The notes beneath the pieces are model-generated. The model saw only the letters and a list, made by a program, of their open reading frames with translations. It ran no database searches and was not told the origin of the DNA. A stretch of 64,000 bases of DNA from Agmasoma carcini (nom. nud.) (taxonomy: Eukaryota > Microsporidia > Thelohaniidae). Positions 37,722-49,879 of the stretch are shown here, one piece after another. The stretch covers positions 28,932-92,931 of the forward strand of contig JAOXFI010000047.1 in NCBI GenBank assembly GCA_029232285.1, given 5' to 3'. Each line of letters starts with the position of its first letter. Within the stretch, counting starts at the first letter, position 1. A program made the position numbers and the translations under genes.

Positions 37722-39461
37722 TTATTTCGTTATTTTTTTGTAAAATCTCCTTCCATCAAAAGTTAATGTGATTTTGGCGAAATTTCCCTTCTTGCTTTCA
37801 AATGCTGTAAATAGTCTTTCATCTTCGGTTCCACTGTTTGTTGGATCAACCCTTCTATCATTAATTATTAGATAGTCACATGTAATACGACTCTCATGAT
37901 ATACAATGATCTTATCATCTGTAAACTCATAGTTTATGTAATATTCTTTAAAAATATGGCACACCTTCTCCTTCAATACCATATTAAACAATAAAATTCC
38001 ACTCAATAGCTTCACTTTTATCTCTTGCGCTAAACTTTCTTCTTTAATCTTCTTCATCAACAAATCTCTATTCCTTACCAAATTCCCTTTAGTGAGCATC
38101 TGATCAAATAGCTCATCTAAAATTGAAAATTTATCCATAGCTGAACTTTTGATGATAATATTTAGATGCTTATGAAACATAGAGCTGTAAGCCTCGTTAC
38201 CTTTTAGCTTATTTGGTAATACATCATATATTAATATGAAATATTGAATATCATTGCTATCTTTAATCATTTCATATAATTTAGTTGTATATTCTTTTAA
38301 AAGAAGATCTTCCTGCCTTATTCTGTTATAAAGACCAGGTGTTTCACTTAGAATTTCACATAATGTATCATGATCAGCAATTCTACATATTTCTGCCTGT
38401 AGTTCTAAGTGTCGCTCTTTGCAAAATTTATAATTGATGTTTTTCTTCAGCATATGGTGCAATATTTCTTCTTTCCTTTTATAAATATCTTTATGATTAT
38501 CTTTATTCATAAATCTGATCAAAGCTGGATAACAAAATGGGGTTGTTAGCCCTGACCTTATAACATTATCCACCACAGAATCTTTAATAATATTATATTT
38601 ATTGGCCAATTTTAACGCTTGTGATTTAATATTGAGATTTTTAGTGCTAAGAATTTGGACTAGGAAGGTTTCTAGCTTGTTTGATATCGAATTTGATAGT
38701 AGCAGAATATTTGCACATTCTATAACAGTTCCTATCTCGATACATGTTCTTGTTTTGATTCTAGTATCAATTAGCATTCCTTCTAGGAATGAATGTAGTT
38801 TATCAGTTAAATTTAGTTGGTCTTGTTCAATGCATCTACCCAAGGCTTGAATCAGTTTTAATTTAAACAAGGGGCATTTTGTGTGGAATATTTGGTCTTT
38901 TATGTACATAATATCATTTTCTGTAAATATAGCATTCTTATCCATCAATATTTGTAGTTTTATAAAGGAACTTCTTTGATCCGGGGCTGCTATAGAGACT
39001 GTCATGTTTTCAATTTTGTTCCTAGCTAATAAGATTTTGGGATTTGAGCTAGAGTTTAATTTTATCATTTTTAGTGTTTCTTTAATATTTTTAGAAAGAG
39101 AATTTGATAAAAATTTTAGCACATCGTCCCTATTTTCTGACTCTAGATCCTTTATGATTGTATTGATCAGCATTGGGATGCCTTTTAATTCTCTGTTTTG
39201 AAGTCCTAGATAAGCCACCTGCTTGCAATTTATATCACATATACCAGTACCTTTGATAAAATCAAATTCATCAATATTAACATTTTTTAACTGAAGATAC
39301 ATTTTCTTTAATAGACTCATACATATAGCATCATTGTTGGTGGTGTTTTCTGCAGCTATGAACCTTTTCTCATCTTCTAGTCTTATTTTTTGTTGGTCTT
39401 GGTCAAGTTTTCTAACGTCAGTTATAAATAGTGATATACTTGGGTTAGATTGTGCATTCAT
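37722..39461 (-). CDS. Clathrin adaptor large subunit (alpha/gamma adaptin-like)
   Basis: A 579-residue, helical-repeat protein. The N-terminus SISLFITDVRKL, then DQDQQKIRLEDEKRFI, is the adaptin opening (L..FI.(D/R)IR...(T/S)...E...(I/V)...E...(I/R)). It is followed by CKQVAYLGLQNRELKGI, equivalent to K..GYL...(L).., then armadillo-like helices. The C-terminal 80 residues are beta-rich and may be a short appendage. It best resembles the alpha (AP-2) or gamma (AP-1) large chains, but is shorter than either (over 800), as expected for a reduced genome. It would form part of the coat for vesicle cargo selection. A TTG 13 codons upstream is not the start: ATTTTTAAAAAACAAATT precedes the ATG at 39461. 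Confidence 0.75.
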   Translation of the reverse strand: MNAQSNPSISLFITDVRKLDQDQQKIRLEDEKRFIAAENTTNNDAICMSLLKKMYLQLKNVNIDEFDFIKGTGICDINCKQVAYLGLQNRELKGIPMLINTIIKDLESENRDDVLKFLSNSLSKNIKETLKMIKLNSSSNPKILLARNKIENMTVSIAAPDQRSSFIKLQILMDKNAIFTENDIMYIKDQIFHTKCPLFKLKLIQALGRCIEQDQLNLTDKLHSFLEGMLIDTRIKTRTCIEIGTVIECANILLLSNSISNKLETFLVQILSTKNLNIKSQALKLANKYNIIKDSVVDNVIRSGLTTPFCYPALIRFMNKDNHKDIYKRKEEILHHMLKKNINYKFCKERHLELQAEICRIADHDTLCEILSETPGLYNRIRQEDLLLKEYTTKLYEMIKDSNDIQYFILIYDVLPNKLKGNEAYSSMFHKHLNIIIKSSAMDKFSILDELFDQMLTKGNLVRNRDLLMKKIKEESLAQEIKVKLLSGILLFNMVLKEKVCHIFKEYYINYEFTDDKIIVYHESRITCDYLIINDRRVDPTNSGTEDERLFTAFESKKGNFAKITLTFDGRRFYKKITK

Positions 39462-39750
39462 AATTTGTTTTTTAAAAATATATTTATAAGGTTGTTTCAA
39501 ATTTGTTTACAAAAGAAATTTATTTATGAATGAATCAATGAGTATAAGATGATCGGATAAGACTGGGCATGTGTTTATATTTGAACAATTGATTTTATTG
39601 AGAATAAACCTAAATATAATAACAAAAGAGATAACGGGTATGATGGTATGACTTTATAAAGATATAATGGGTATGAATTACGAAATAAATAATTAGAAAA
39701 ATATTAAAGTATTAATATTTGATAAAATTTGGTATTTAGTAAAAGATATT
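39462..39750. other. Intergenic, nothing recognised
   Basis: About 290 bp of AT-rich DNA separating the adaptin start and the ORMDL stop. Confidence 0.5.
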
Positions 39751-40194
39751 TTAATCAAACCTTCTTATTCCGAATAATCGTCTCATGTGCATGAACCCTA
39801 ATTTAGGAATAATGACCATTATCAAGCTGATCATAGAAATCCATAACAGCCAAGTATTCCAATCAACTATCTTATTTACAAAGATAAATAGAAGTATGGG
39901 ATAGATTGACATGAATATCAATGATGATGAACCACTCAGATGTTCTGTCATTTGTTCCCAGAATGTATAGTCTCTGTTGTTCGTATCGAATGGATCACCA
40001 ACTATCCAATGAAAGAAGATGAAGGTAGAAATATTATAAGAAATCACAGTAAGTTGCCACCCTAAAGAGTATCCAAACAATCTTACAAAGAATATTCTGA
40101 TTAAAAAAGTCAATATAAAATGAATCAACCAACTTCCTCGGTTGTTTGTCCATGAAATGTTATTCGAAACGTTTATATTTGTTTTCTTTGCCAT
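39751..40194 (-). CDS. ORMDL family sphingolipid regulator
   Basis: A 147-residue membrane protein of the Orm1/Orm2/ORMDL family, an ER inhibitor of serine palmitoyltransferase, the first enzyme of sphingolipid synthesis. The family pattern is clear: (N)ISWTNNRGSWLIHFILTFLI, LTVISYNISTFIFFHWIVGD followed by PFDT, YTFWEQMTEHL (family TxWEQ(L/I)D), and IPKLGFMHMRRLFGI near the C-terminus (family IPK.P..H.(V/R)R(I/L)FGI). Four hydrophobic segments fit the family topology. The longer reading from an upstream TTG adds 52 improbable residues; the ATG at 40194 gives the family length of about 150. The N-terminal Ser phosphorylation cluster of yeast Orm proteins is missing. Confidence 0.92.
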   Translation of the reverse strand: MAKKTNINVSNNISWTNNRGSWLIHFILTFLIRIFFVRLFGYSLGWQLTVISYNISTFIFFHWIVGDPFDTNNRDYTFWEQMTEHLSGSSSLIFMSIYPILLFIFVNKIVDWNTWLLWISMISLIMVIIPKLGFMHMRRLFGIRRFD

Positions 40195-41319
40195 ATAAAG
40201 ATGTTTTTTTAATATTATAAGTGAACGTGAAACAGAAATGTGTAACATTAATTGTTGTAGAATAAATTTTAATTTGTTAAGTTTCAAAATATTAAAATTT
40301 AAATTAATCTCGTATAGTTTAAATATATGACAGGAGAGACGAATTTTCAATTAATTATATTTTTACATCAGCATAAGTACAGCTGAAATCATTAATATTT
40401 AAATATGGTCAATTCTCACTTATATTAAACATTATGATATGCATAATAATACACTGTTGTGAAAAACCGATATTGCAATGTTTATTTTTGATGAACTAAA
40501 AATAATTTTAATAAATTCAAGTGTTATAAATATTATTATATCATCTTTCGTTAGAATTTATAATATTATCGTAGTCAAAGGTAGTGATGAACTTTTGAGA
40601 GGGGCGGCTGATCACAATGAAATACTATTTTCTTCCTAAAAAAATATTATTATATTTTTCTGTTCACGCTCATCCAAGCATAACCATTTATTGTAGCAAA
40701 AAATATGGCACAAGAAAAGGTGTCCCTTTTTTATTATATAAATAAACAAAAATTAGTGAATTTATAGTGTTAATGTTCTTATATTAAAAAATCGTAGAAA
40801 CAGAAACTGTCCCTTTCCTTTTAAACATATTTTAAATTATATTTTTTACAATAAAATCCGGTTTACTGGTAAAAAATAAAAATTATATTTACTAATTTAT
40901 TCTCTGAATTGATTTTATATATACTCTTTTTTATTTGATTTCAAATAACGGATAATCGGTAATTATTTAATAATGAGATCGACTCATATCTGTATGACAC
41001 TGATAGTTTAATCTCCATTTTACAAGAATTAAGTCTGTTATATAACCTTTTTAGCTTTCCAAATTTGTCACATTTCTTGTAATGTTGATGCCAAAGCATT
41101 TATATGCCCGAATATTATATGTTGTAAGTATAAAAAATAATTTACATTTCGTACATATAGTATTTTGAGACTTTAAGTGTCTGTATTTCGATGATTTTAA
41201 AATTATTAATTTTTTAAAAAATGATATTAAAAGCTAAATTCTTATGGTTTTATCTTATAAAACTATCAATAAGATATATGAATAGCAGATTTTAAATATT
41301 TAGATCATTTTGATATAAA
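40195..41319. other. Gene-poor boundary between core and transposon-rich region
   Basis: No gene visible. From here to the right end nearly all recognisable coding sequence is either transposon debris or the three secreted-protein copies. Confidence 0.5.
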
Positions 41320-41410
41320 ACCAATGTGATTAGGAGGCAGAAACGTGGTATGTCAAATTGACGAGAGTCAACTCAAGAATAAAAGAAAAATGTGTCATCT
41401 GTAAAAATTA
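41320..41410 (+). pseudogene. Merlin/ISXO2 fragment
   Basis: A short plus-strand piece reading NVVCQIDESQLKNKRK, equivalent to the first catalytic Asp region of ISXO2/Merlin transposases (V.(Q/E)(I/V)DES). The rest of this copy is not preserved. Confidence 0.5.
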
Positions 41411-41449
41411 CCACCTGTTAAAAAATATTTTAAACATTTCCATAGTTTT

Positions 41450-41840
41450 ATTGATAAAATCACCTTTTCATAATCATTTCGCAGAGCACCGTCTTTAAAT
41501 ATGGTTTCAGATAAAAAACATCTATTTTATTATTATATAAACCCCTTTCTCTTTGAGTCTTAATTTGACCCTAGCCCAATAAGATTCTATATTTAGGGTG
41601 TGTGTTGCACTAATTAGATTAACTAAATTTTAAGCATGATTTACCATATTATGCCCGAAACCAGTTTTTGACTTAATTGATTGTATGACAGCACATTGAT
41701 CTGAAAATATTATTGTCCCATCTTGACACAATTTTTGTACTATTGGAAGTAATGCATCTATCTTTCTATCATATACTCGTTTTAGAAACACCCTTTCTGG
41801 TTTGAAAAAATATCCGCGATGCCAAAACCCCATAATTCTT
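41450..41840 (-). pseudogene. Merlin/ISXO2-like transposase relic
   Basis: The minus strand keeps a 67-codon fragment with RKIDALLPIVQKLCQDGTII, FSDQC and GFGHNMVNHA (family: L.PI(I/V)...(V/L)..G(S/T)I(Y/I)(S/T)D, and G..H..VNH). After the stop at 41630 it continues as ISATHTLNIESYWARVKLRL, the TNxIE(S)xW motif near the C-terminus. An in-frame stop separates the parts, so it is inactive. Confidence 0.75.
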
Positions 41841-42359
41841 CATTTACGACCCTGCGCACGTTGTATTTAGATTTATAATAAAAATTATTCTTATCAATTT
41901 TACAAATTTTATCGTTTTCACTTAAACGTAATGGGTTTTAATCAAAATAAAAAACACATTTTTCATTTTTTTATAAATTTTGAAAATTATTAAGTATGAC
42001 TAATTTATAAGATTTGTCAACTTTTGTATCATTAAATCAACAGACCAAAAGTTATAAACCTAAATATTTAATAATAAATTAGAATTTTTGTTAAAAATGA
42101 TTTTTCGCACAAAATAGCATTTTTAAAACCACTATGACGTATTAATACATTTAACTACTTTAAGATCAATTGATTTTGTATATTTTAAAAAGCAACACAA
42201 GGATTTGTACATGAAAGGCAATTAAAATTTTAAAGAAAGACTATTATAGTAATTAAAATGTAATTAAAGCATCATTATCGTCTAATAAAGACTTTTTTAT
42301 ATCTTTTAAATAGAATTTTCTCATTTATCTATAAAAACAAAAAAGATTAAATATATATA

Positions 42360-42790
42360 TGTTTGCAGATGATCTGAAAAAGAACAAAAAATGCCCTAAT
42401 AACAATATTTGGATTTTGGTATAGCAGATACATCTTCTAGACTTTCTAAAGTGTATTTAGAGTATGTTCAAGACAGAAGTATAGTGTTTTTATTACCTAT
42501 AATCTAAAAGTATGTAATGAAAACACTATCATTCATTTTGATGAATTCTGTCCATATTCAAGAAAAAGCAATATTAGTTTTTAACATGATATTATTAATC
42601 ATATTATCAATTTGTTAATCTTATCACACTGGCTCATACTCAAAATATTGAGTCGTATTGGGCAAAGGTTAAGGTACAAATCAAAGAGTGCAAAGGGTTG
42701 TTATCTAAGAAGGTAAATGTGCTTTTATTTAGAAATTATGCCCAAAGACAACATTATGCGCAACGATTAACAAATTTTGTAATAAATATT
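42360..42790 (+). pseudogene. Merlin/ISXO2-like transposase relic (plus strand)
   Basis: Plus-strand fragments include KKNKKCPN and, near 42638-42700, THTQNIESYWAKVK-like sequence (AHTQNIESYWAKVKVQIKEC). Many stops and frame changes interrupt it. Confidence 0.7.
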
Positions 42791-42829
42791 TGAATTAAAA
42801 TCTAATTAATTTTAAAACATTGAAGATTG

Positions 42830-43860
42830 TTCAAAATCACCTTGAAGAACACAGTCTTTTAACATCATTTCTACCGAGAAATCATATACTTTAGTAAATT
42901 TAAACCCTTTCCTTTCTTTTATGCGTGCCTTGATTTTGGCCCAAAAAGACTCAATATTTTGAGTATGAACTAAAGTCTCAGGGATTAATAAAATTCAAAC
43001 TATGATTGACTGTTCCGTGACTAAACTAAGGTTAAGATATCTTTGAAATTTATTTCTATTCATCAGAATAAATTATTGAACTTCGGCGACATACTCTGTA
43101 TATAATTAGTAAAAGAATAGATGCGCTTCTGTCATGCAATGCTCTAAAAATACTTTTGAAGGTCTTGATAAAATATCAACAATACCAAAAACCCAAATAT
43201 CGGTAATTTGGTATCTTCCTCATGTTGACTTCCGTTTGTGGCTAAATTTTGTTGCATCAATCTGACATAAAAATTGTGACCACCCAATTCTAAAGGGTTA
43301 AATTCAAAATAATTAAAAATGAAAATATTTAATTTAAAAATTTTTTGAAATAGTACCTTTTGAAAAAAAATATGATTTTTACGGCTTTGTTATACCAAAG
43401 CATTGCGAAAATGTATGGTGGCGTCTAGCCGGTGTTGTTGACCTAATGTAGTGTTAGGATGGTTGAATTTTTGTATACTTGTATGCTTTTTGTCAGACAT
43501 TTTGCCTAACATCTTATCTCAACCTAGAATAAATACCATTTTTACGGCTTTGGATATTGTTATATCATTTAGCCAAAAATTCATGATTTTTAAAGTGTTA
43601 CTCAAAGTAAGGTTGAGACCACAGAAGAAACTGCCTTTTCAAACTGATTTTTTTTGTAAGGTAGGCATAGATTATTCATGAATCTAAATGCCTTTTTGTC
43701 GATGTTTCTTGTTGTATTTAACAATTGAACAGATTGAAAAAAATCTCAGAACATCTGTGATGATTTTTTAAAACATCAAGCGCACGTAATACTTGTAGTA
43801 GATGATCCATATCAACTAATAACAGTTCAGTATTATTGTTAAAACAATTGCTCATATTAA
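42830..43860 (-). pseudogene. Merlin/ISXO2-like transposase relic B
   Basis: Closely related to relic A (11.95-12.89 kb): same order of fragments, including the WAKIK-type C-terminal motif at about 42985-42925 and the Cys-containing N-terminal part at about 43790-43660. Several frameshifts and a roughly 140-bp insertion-like stretch at 43.38-43.54 kb relative to A. Not functional. Confidence 0.72.
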
Positions 43861-43999
43861 TTAAAATTGTTGAAATTTTATTTTTATAACTAATTTTTTT
43901 CTAAAGACCAGACGAAATTTTCCCCGGGGAAAATTTTACCGATGATCTGAAATAATATTTGTAATCTCTACTTGAAATAGAGAATATTAAATAGTTTTA

Positions 44000-45170
44000 A
44001 ATCGAATAATGTAAATCAAATAATCGAAATCTTCTCGTATTTTTTATATTGTATGGTTTTGCTAGAATCACATTATCTTTTTCATAGAATTGCGAACTAC
44101 ACTTTATACTAAATTTTCTTCTTATGATAAAACCCTGCATATCTGTTACTAAATTCTCCACATATCCATTAAACAATAAAAAAGTTTCAACCCCGTGGCT
44201 ATGTGTATAAAATCGTTATATCTGAATACAACTCTATCATAGGATTAATCTGATTAAATATTCCAATCGGCACACTTTTCTTAGCCCTGATTTCAAAATT
44301 TCATTAAATCTTTCAACCTGAGCCTTGAATGATATGACCCTTCTCTTATTCTATTAATATGTAAACAGCTTAATATTGTTTCATTTCATTCTTTATAAAC
44401 TTTGCGCCATTATCACTAGTTAGATTATAAAAAAACACCTTCAGAATAAATAATTTTCAGTAAAACATTCAAAAACAATTTTGCATTCTTCTTTTATTTG
44501 CAAAATCCTAAACAAATTTAGCAAAAGAGTCTATATATGTAAATATATATCTATACCTGTTCTTGAGCTCGTGATACGCACTTAAATCAATAGTATCAAC
44601 AAAAAAGTCTTTCTCTTGAAAAATATGATATTATGGGTGTGTTTTTAAGGTATCGTTATGTGCAAGAACTTCTCTCAAAAATTTAAGCATCTTAATATAA
44701 AATTTTTAACTTGATTGACTGATATTCTGTCAAAGGTCAATCTAATTTCAATGTGATCCTGGTTGTGAATTTTATTGAGTATTTCTTCAATAATTTCAGT
44801 TTTAAATTTACATGCATGGTTTTATTACATTTCGTCTAAGATAGCTAACTTATCATTGTGGTAAATAAATTTTTTCTTTTTCATATTTTGTTTTCTTTCC
44901 GACAAAACTTTTCGTAATAATATATCTTTCTATTCATTCTGCTATTCAACAGTTTTATTTATAAGTTCATTTTTTAATTTATATTAATATTGCCATAGTG
45001 GTATGGCGGGTCAAGTCTCAGTAAATATCTGACGTAAATAGACTTTATCTCAAACTTTTTTTAATTCTTTTGGGTAGCTCTGCTTGTTACGCTTCTCTTC
45101 TTGGACTATCATTAAAGTAGTGAACAAATTTTACTTTTTATATTCAGAATTCTGATCTCGTGCCCTCCCA
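44000..45170 (-). pseudogene. Decayed retroviral-type integrase (KRBA2-like transposon)
   Basis: The minus strand carries broken pieces of an rve integrase core: DTIDLSAYHELKNRYRYIF then IDSFAKF (first Asp region, about 44605-44510), LTSDNGAKFIKNEMK (second Asp, about 44425-44385) and AQVERFNE (Glu region, about 44325-44305), with following residues. The order DxD...DNG.(E)F...QVER is diagnostic. Integrases of this kind, annotated as KRBA2-like, are common transposon genes in microsporidia. Stops occur between and inside the pieces. Confidence 0.72.
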
Positions 45171-46704
45171 TGATATTAGGCGGTTTAGTTACAACAATAT
45201 AAGGGGGTATTTTTGCAAATATTAAAAATTGGTTTTTATTATAAAAATATATTTAAAATAAAATGGGAACACCCTTTGTTTTACGATTTTTAATATAAAA
45301 ACACTAACACTATAAATTCACTTAATTCTTGTTTATCTATATAATAATTTTTTAAAAAAAAGTGTAAGGATGCAGATGTCCTAGAGCAACTGATTGGAAG
45401 TTTAAATAATTGAAATTTACTTAATTAAATGGTAATGTCATTATATCACGAGAACAAGTATGCAGAACCTACAATACTCTATTGTGTTTAAAACCTTATT
45501 AACAAAACGTTGATGATTTTGCTTAGAGGTTTAAATTGCGTTGACTATAAAAAAAAGCATTCTGCGAGGAAGAATCTTTCTTTGAACACTTCAACTATGA
45601 CCTTAGTTATTTAATGACAATACTAATTCGTTATTTGGTTAACAAAAAATAAAGTTCAATTAAAAAGACTTAAAAAACATTAATCATTAAACGATTGTGT
45701 CATTTATGTCATGCCTCTCTGTGATTTTTTTAAACGAAAAATTAGGAGGACCTGATTTTATTGTACAAATTAATAAAACTATATTACACTTTAAAGCTTA
45801 AGAGTCATATAGGGATAGCATCTGATAATAAAATCGACGTCTTATATATAGTTGGATTCTCAAAATGAGACCACAAAAGCCTTTGCACAAATATTTCTAG
45901 ACAAGAAAGGATCAACATTAATAAGAATAACATGTCGCTAGGTTTGCTCTAACAGTACAATTTGGACTGATTTATTAAACAAATTATTAAATTTTACACA
46001 TGATAGTGTGTGCCATAAACATATAAGCTATAGAATCATTCAATAACTGTTAGAAGTAAAAATGAATATATGTATTAAAAACAATCACAGAGCCAAATAT
46101 AGGGGTTTTCTGCCTTTGACAACAAGGTTTAAATTTGATTGTTTTTTATATTTTTATAACCATAAAGTGTAAAAAATTTTATAGAAGAAATGTTCTATCC
46201 ACACTTTTTGTTGTGTCATGGTTTTTGTTGCAACACCATTCACATTTTCAAACTTACTAATGTTCATAGTTTGATTTAAAAATGCTCCAAATTTGAAAAT
46301 TCTTATAGATGGTTTATTAGCTCCATGTCTCTAATATATTTAAATAATTACTCAAATTCTCACAATTCAAATCTTTCTGTCATATATAGGGTATTTTTGG
46401 TGTAAATTCTTTTCTTGATGGGGTTGAGGTTTGAATTTCTATCTTAGGCAAATTATTCAAATATTGAACCCAATGAATCATAAGATAAAAGAGAAAAAGT
46501 CTAAGTGACCACCATTAAACAGATTTAGTTAGAAAACACAACAATTATGTTTATTTGTTAATCCTCCAGGATCACTCTCGGCGTACTATCTACAGCTTAT
46601 TCATGTTTTAAGGGATTTTTGAAATATCCTAGATTTTACCATAGCAAAAAACGATTATAATAATATAAAAATGAATTGGTGAGATTAATTATTGATCATA
46701 TACA
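45171..46704. other. Gene-poor region, nothing recognised
   Basis: About 1.5 kb without a gene or clear repeat; may contain further unrecognisable transposon debris. Confidence 0.4.
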
Positions 46705-46917
46705 TTAGAGCTCATTATGACAATAAACACACAAAATCATTTTTGGTATTTTTAAATTAAAATTTATTATATGATAAACTAAATTACTTTCTTTAATACA
46801 TTTTCTTCTTAAATCAGGTTTTGTGTGTAACCAAAGACCGTTAATTGATTGATTATGCACACGTAAATAAAAAATGTCTTCTGTAAAGTGTTTATGAGGA
46901 GGATTTAATAACCCCAA
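46705..46917 (-). pseudogene. Probable ISXO2-like transposase C-terminal fragment
   Basis: About 70 codons from a TTG, with NPPHKHFTEDIF and VHNQSINGLWLHTKPDLRRK, resembling the HTQ(T/N)IE.LW...K.DLRRK ending of ISXO2-type transposases. No matching N-terminal part is found, so it is a remnant rather than a gene. Confidence 0.5.
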
Positions 46918-48859
46918 AGCAACATCATAATTTTAATTTAATCATTCATAATAATTTAATTCTATGTATGTTTTCAAAAATTATTTTTTCTATTTTTGAT
47001 TTATTCTGTTCTCAAATAGTCCCATAAATAATCATCAACCCCTCTTTCAATACCACCTACAACCCAAGAACCAATTTTACAATTCTTCTATTATATTTTT
47101 TCTTTTTTTAACCCTGTAATAGCATCTATTTTTTATTTGTTAAACAAAAATGTAAAGATAATGGTGTCTTTAGCTGACAAATATGAGATATTACGAAGTT
47201 AATTATAAAATTTTCTACATCATTCAATAGAGATCCCGCAACTTCAGAAGCAGAAGAACACGTCACGCAGCGACACAAATACTAATAAATCAGTTGATAT
47301 CAAATCTATTTACATCAAACGCCTTTTGGGACAAACCATAAGAACGAGCACGACAATAGGTTTATTTGTCCAATATGCTTGCTCAGACAAAACACAAATT
47401 AGTATCATTATGAAATCTCTTCGCTCTTATTTACTTTTTCTACCATAAGTCTTAATTATCAACAAATTTACAAGAGGAGAAAAATCGAAACAGCAAGTAA
47501 AAAACCTTTAATTAAATAATAAAAGAATGTGAAAGGCGGTATAAAAACTTAATTGTCATGATATATTAAACCATTTTAGATGATGACAATAAGACTTTGA
47601 AGACACTATATTATAGGATACAATCACAACCAGGTTTAGTACTATTACGCATACCCACAAGTTTATATCTTCAAAATCTCGAAGTGGCTCATCCTTGCAA
47701 ATAAAAAAGTATTTCCTTGTCTTTTGACCTCAAACCCATATTCCAGAATGAAATGTTGTTTGTATCCCCACGCCCGTGTTTTAGCCCTTGGCAGACCCTG
47801 ACCTCTAAAAATTCAATTGTTTGTTGTCTCCAGCGTTATAATCTGCACTGCATAAAGGTATGAACTCATTTCAGATCAACTATAACGTTCTATTCACACA
47901 TTTTTTCAAGCTTGAGTTTGTTTTATAAATTTTTCTCCTTTTAAAGAGAAATCGGTTTTTATTGTAATACAATCGATACATTTCTAAAAAAAATAATATG
48001 CGATTTATAATTTATTGATATCATGAACTCATTATAAATTATAAATTTTATAATATTTTCTAAACAGTCTAATTTGAGCTATAATTTGTTTTTATTGTGA
48101 TCATCATATCCCATAAATATAAAAAACTCGAAAAAAACAATGAATTTTTTTCATAAAAACCCTTTATAACAAAATTGAAAAAAAAATTCCGAATTAAAAC
48201 ATTTGTTTGTTAATCAACAAAAGGTAATTATGATTAATTGTTATATTTAAACAAACCTTTATAGAATGCTATGTATCACTTCGTATGATGGTGTCTTACA
48301 ATTTTATAAAAACCCTAAAAATACTTGTTTCTGTTTAATTTGATATACTTAAAAATTAAATTAAGAAAGCGATAAGTGAATTTAAATAATCTAAAAAACA
48401 TATTTTAAGAATGTCTTCCTTAATGGTATTTTATTCATACTTAAATACATTTAAAAGATATTCGGATTTAATATAATTAAGTTTAGGAACTGGAATTCTT
48501 CTTATATATATAAAAATATGTTTGTTAAAGTTGACCAAATAAATATATCGATTAAAATTATTTTTTTAGATCAAAGAAACTAACAAATGACTTTTCGCGA
48601 TATTGTCTTGTTACATCAACTCGAGTAAATACGATTCTAACAAATAAAGATAAGAACCCATCGTATTTTAATTTTTTCAGTTTATTACATAAATACTTAA
48701 AATTTGGATTAGGAATACTATCAATTGATCAACAAAATTAAAACCAGGATTAACTGTTGAATAACAATTTGAAGATTAATCATATTCATATGACTAAACC
48801 ATTCATCACTTCGGATTATAATATTCTCTCTGTATAATTTTGTAAAATGTGTAATAGAG
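46918..48859. other. Gene-poor region with a dispersed repeat
   Basis: No gene supported. Contains repeat copy 2 (47205-47356). The segment 47640-47900 is somewhat richer in G+C but keeps no open frame. Confidence 0.45.
47205..47356 (+). repeat. Dispersed repeat, copy 2
   Basis: Partner of 22541-22690, same orientation; roughly 80% identical by eye over 150 bp. Confidence 0.75.
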
Positions 48860-49350
48860 TTGCTACACTCTTATCTTCAGCCAGCTTACAGAATACTTTA
48901 AAGGTGAAGTAGACGTGTCTTCCATACCAAACACCACCTTGGCCTTATCACCAATTCTTTATTTATGTTAATTGGTTTTAGTTGAATATAGATTCATTAA
49001 TTTGACAAATCACGCCCCAACCATCTAGCATCATTATAGAGTAATCAAATTTAGATTTATCCTCTCGCATTTCTTTTAGACAGATTAGGCTTTCGAAGTT
49101 AGGTAATTTGTGGTATATTATCGAACCACCTAAAACATAAAAAATATATGTTCATATAGTCATTCTTTACAAAATTGATACAACTACTTTAAAAATAAGG
49201 AAATGCTATATTATCAATTGAACGCACATAATTCCTTTCCCTTAAGAGGGGTGTCACTCCAACATAATTAATGATGGAATTAAATTCCTTCTCCCCTTAG
49301 CAAATTTATTACACCAGTGATATTATTTTTAGTTTTACGAATTTATTTTA
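48860..49350 (-). pseudogene. Possible Merlin/ISXO2 remnant
   Basis: Minus-strand fragments read DGWGVICQINES and, further on, GGVWYGRHV, resembling the catalytic Asp region of the Merlin relics in this window (VVCQIDES). The segment 49190-49350 has a diverged counterpart at 59500-59660. Heavily decayed, so the call is weak. Confidence 0.4.
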
Positions 49351-49879
49351 AAAATAAAACAAATTAATTTTTTGGTAATTTTAGATAAATGAAAAATTAG
49401 ATCCGATGTTATTTTAGAAAAAAAATAAAATTATTAATGAAAAATATGTGCAAAAATGGTTATTAAGGCATATTCTTGACGGATAAATTATTAAGATTTT
49501 AGGATTTTTTACCAGTGTTCTATAAGGAAAGCACATGTTTTGCCCATGGAGCTAGAAGATGAGATGTTGACATTAAAAAATGAATTAATTGATTGTGAAA
49601 GAACACTTTTTTATTTTTAAATAACTGATAAAAGTCAATATGTCTGTCGATAAATGTATTGTTTAAGAGTGTGTAAAAATTAAAGTAGTAAAACACTTAA
49701 ATAGCATGTTATTAAGATGTAATATATGTCTTAAATAATATAAGATAAATGAATGTTTTAACATCAATTTCCCAAGAATAAAAATTAACAAAATTGTATT
49801 GTCCGCATATTTATATAATATAAAACACTAAATTGGTGAGCTGTTGCGCAATCAAACATAAACGAAAAAACGGCATGCT

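Noticed and set aside
40195..40350. 52-residue N-terminal extension of ORMDL from a TTG
   Set aside because: ORMDL proteins are about 150 residues and the extension has no family counterpart.
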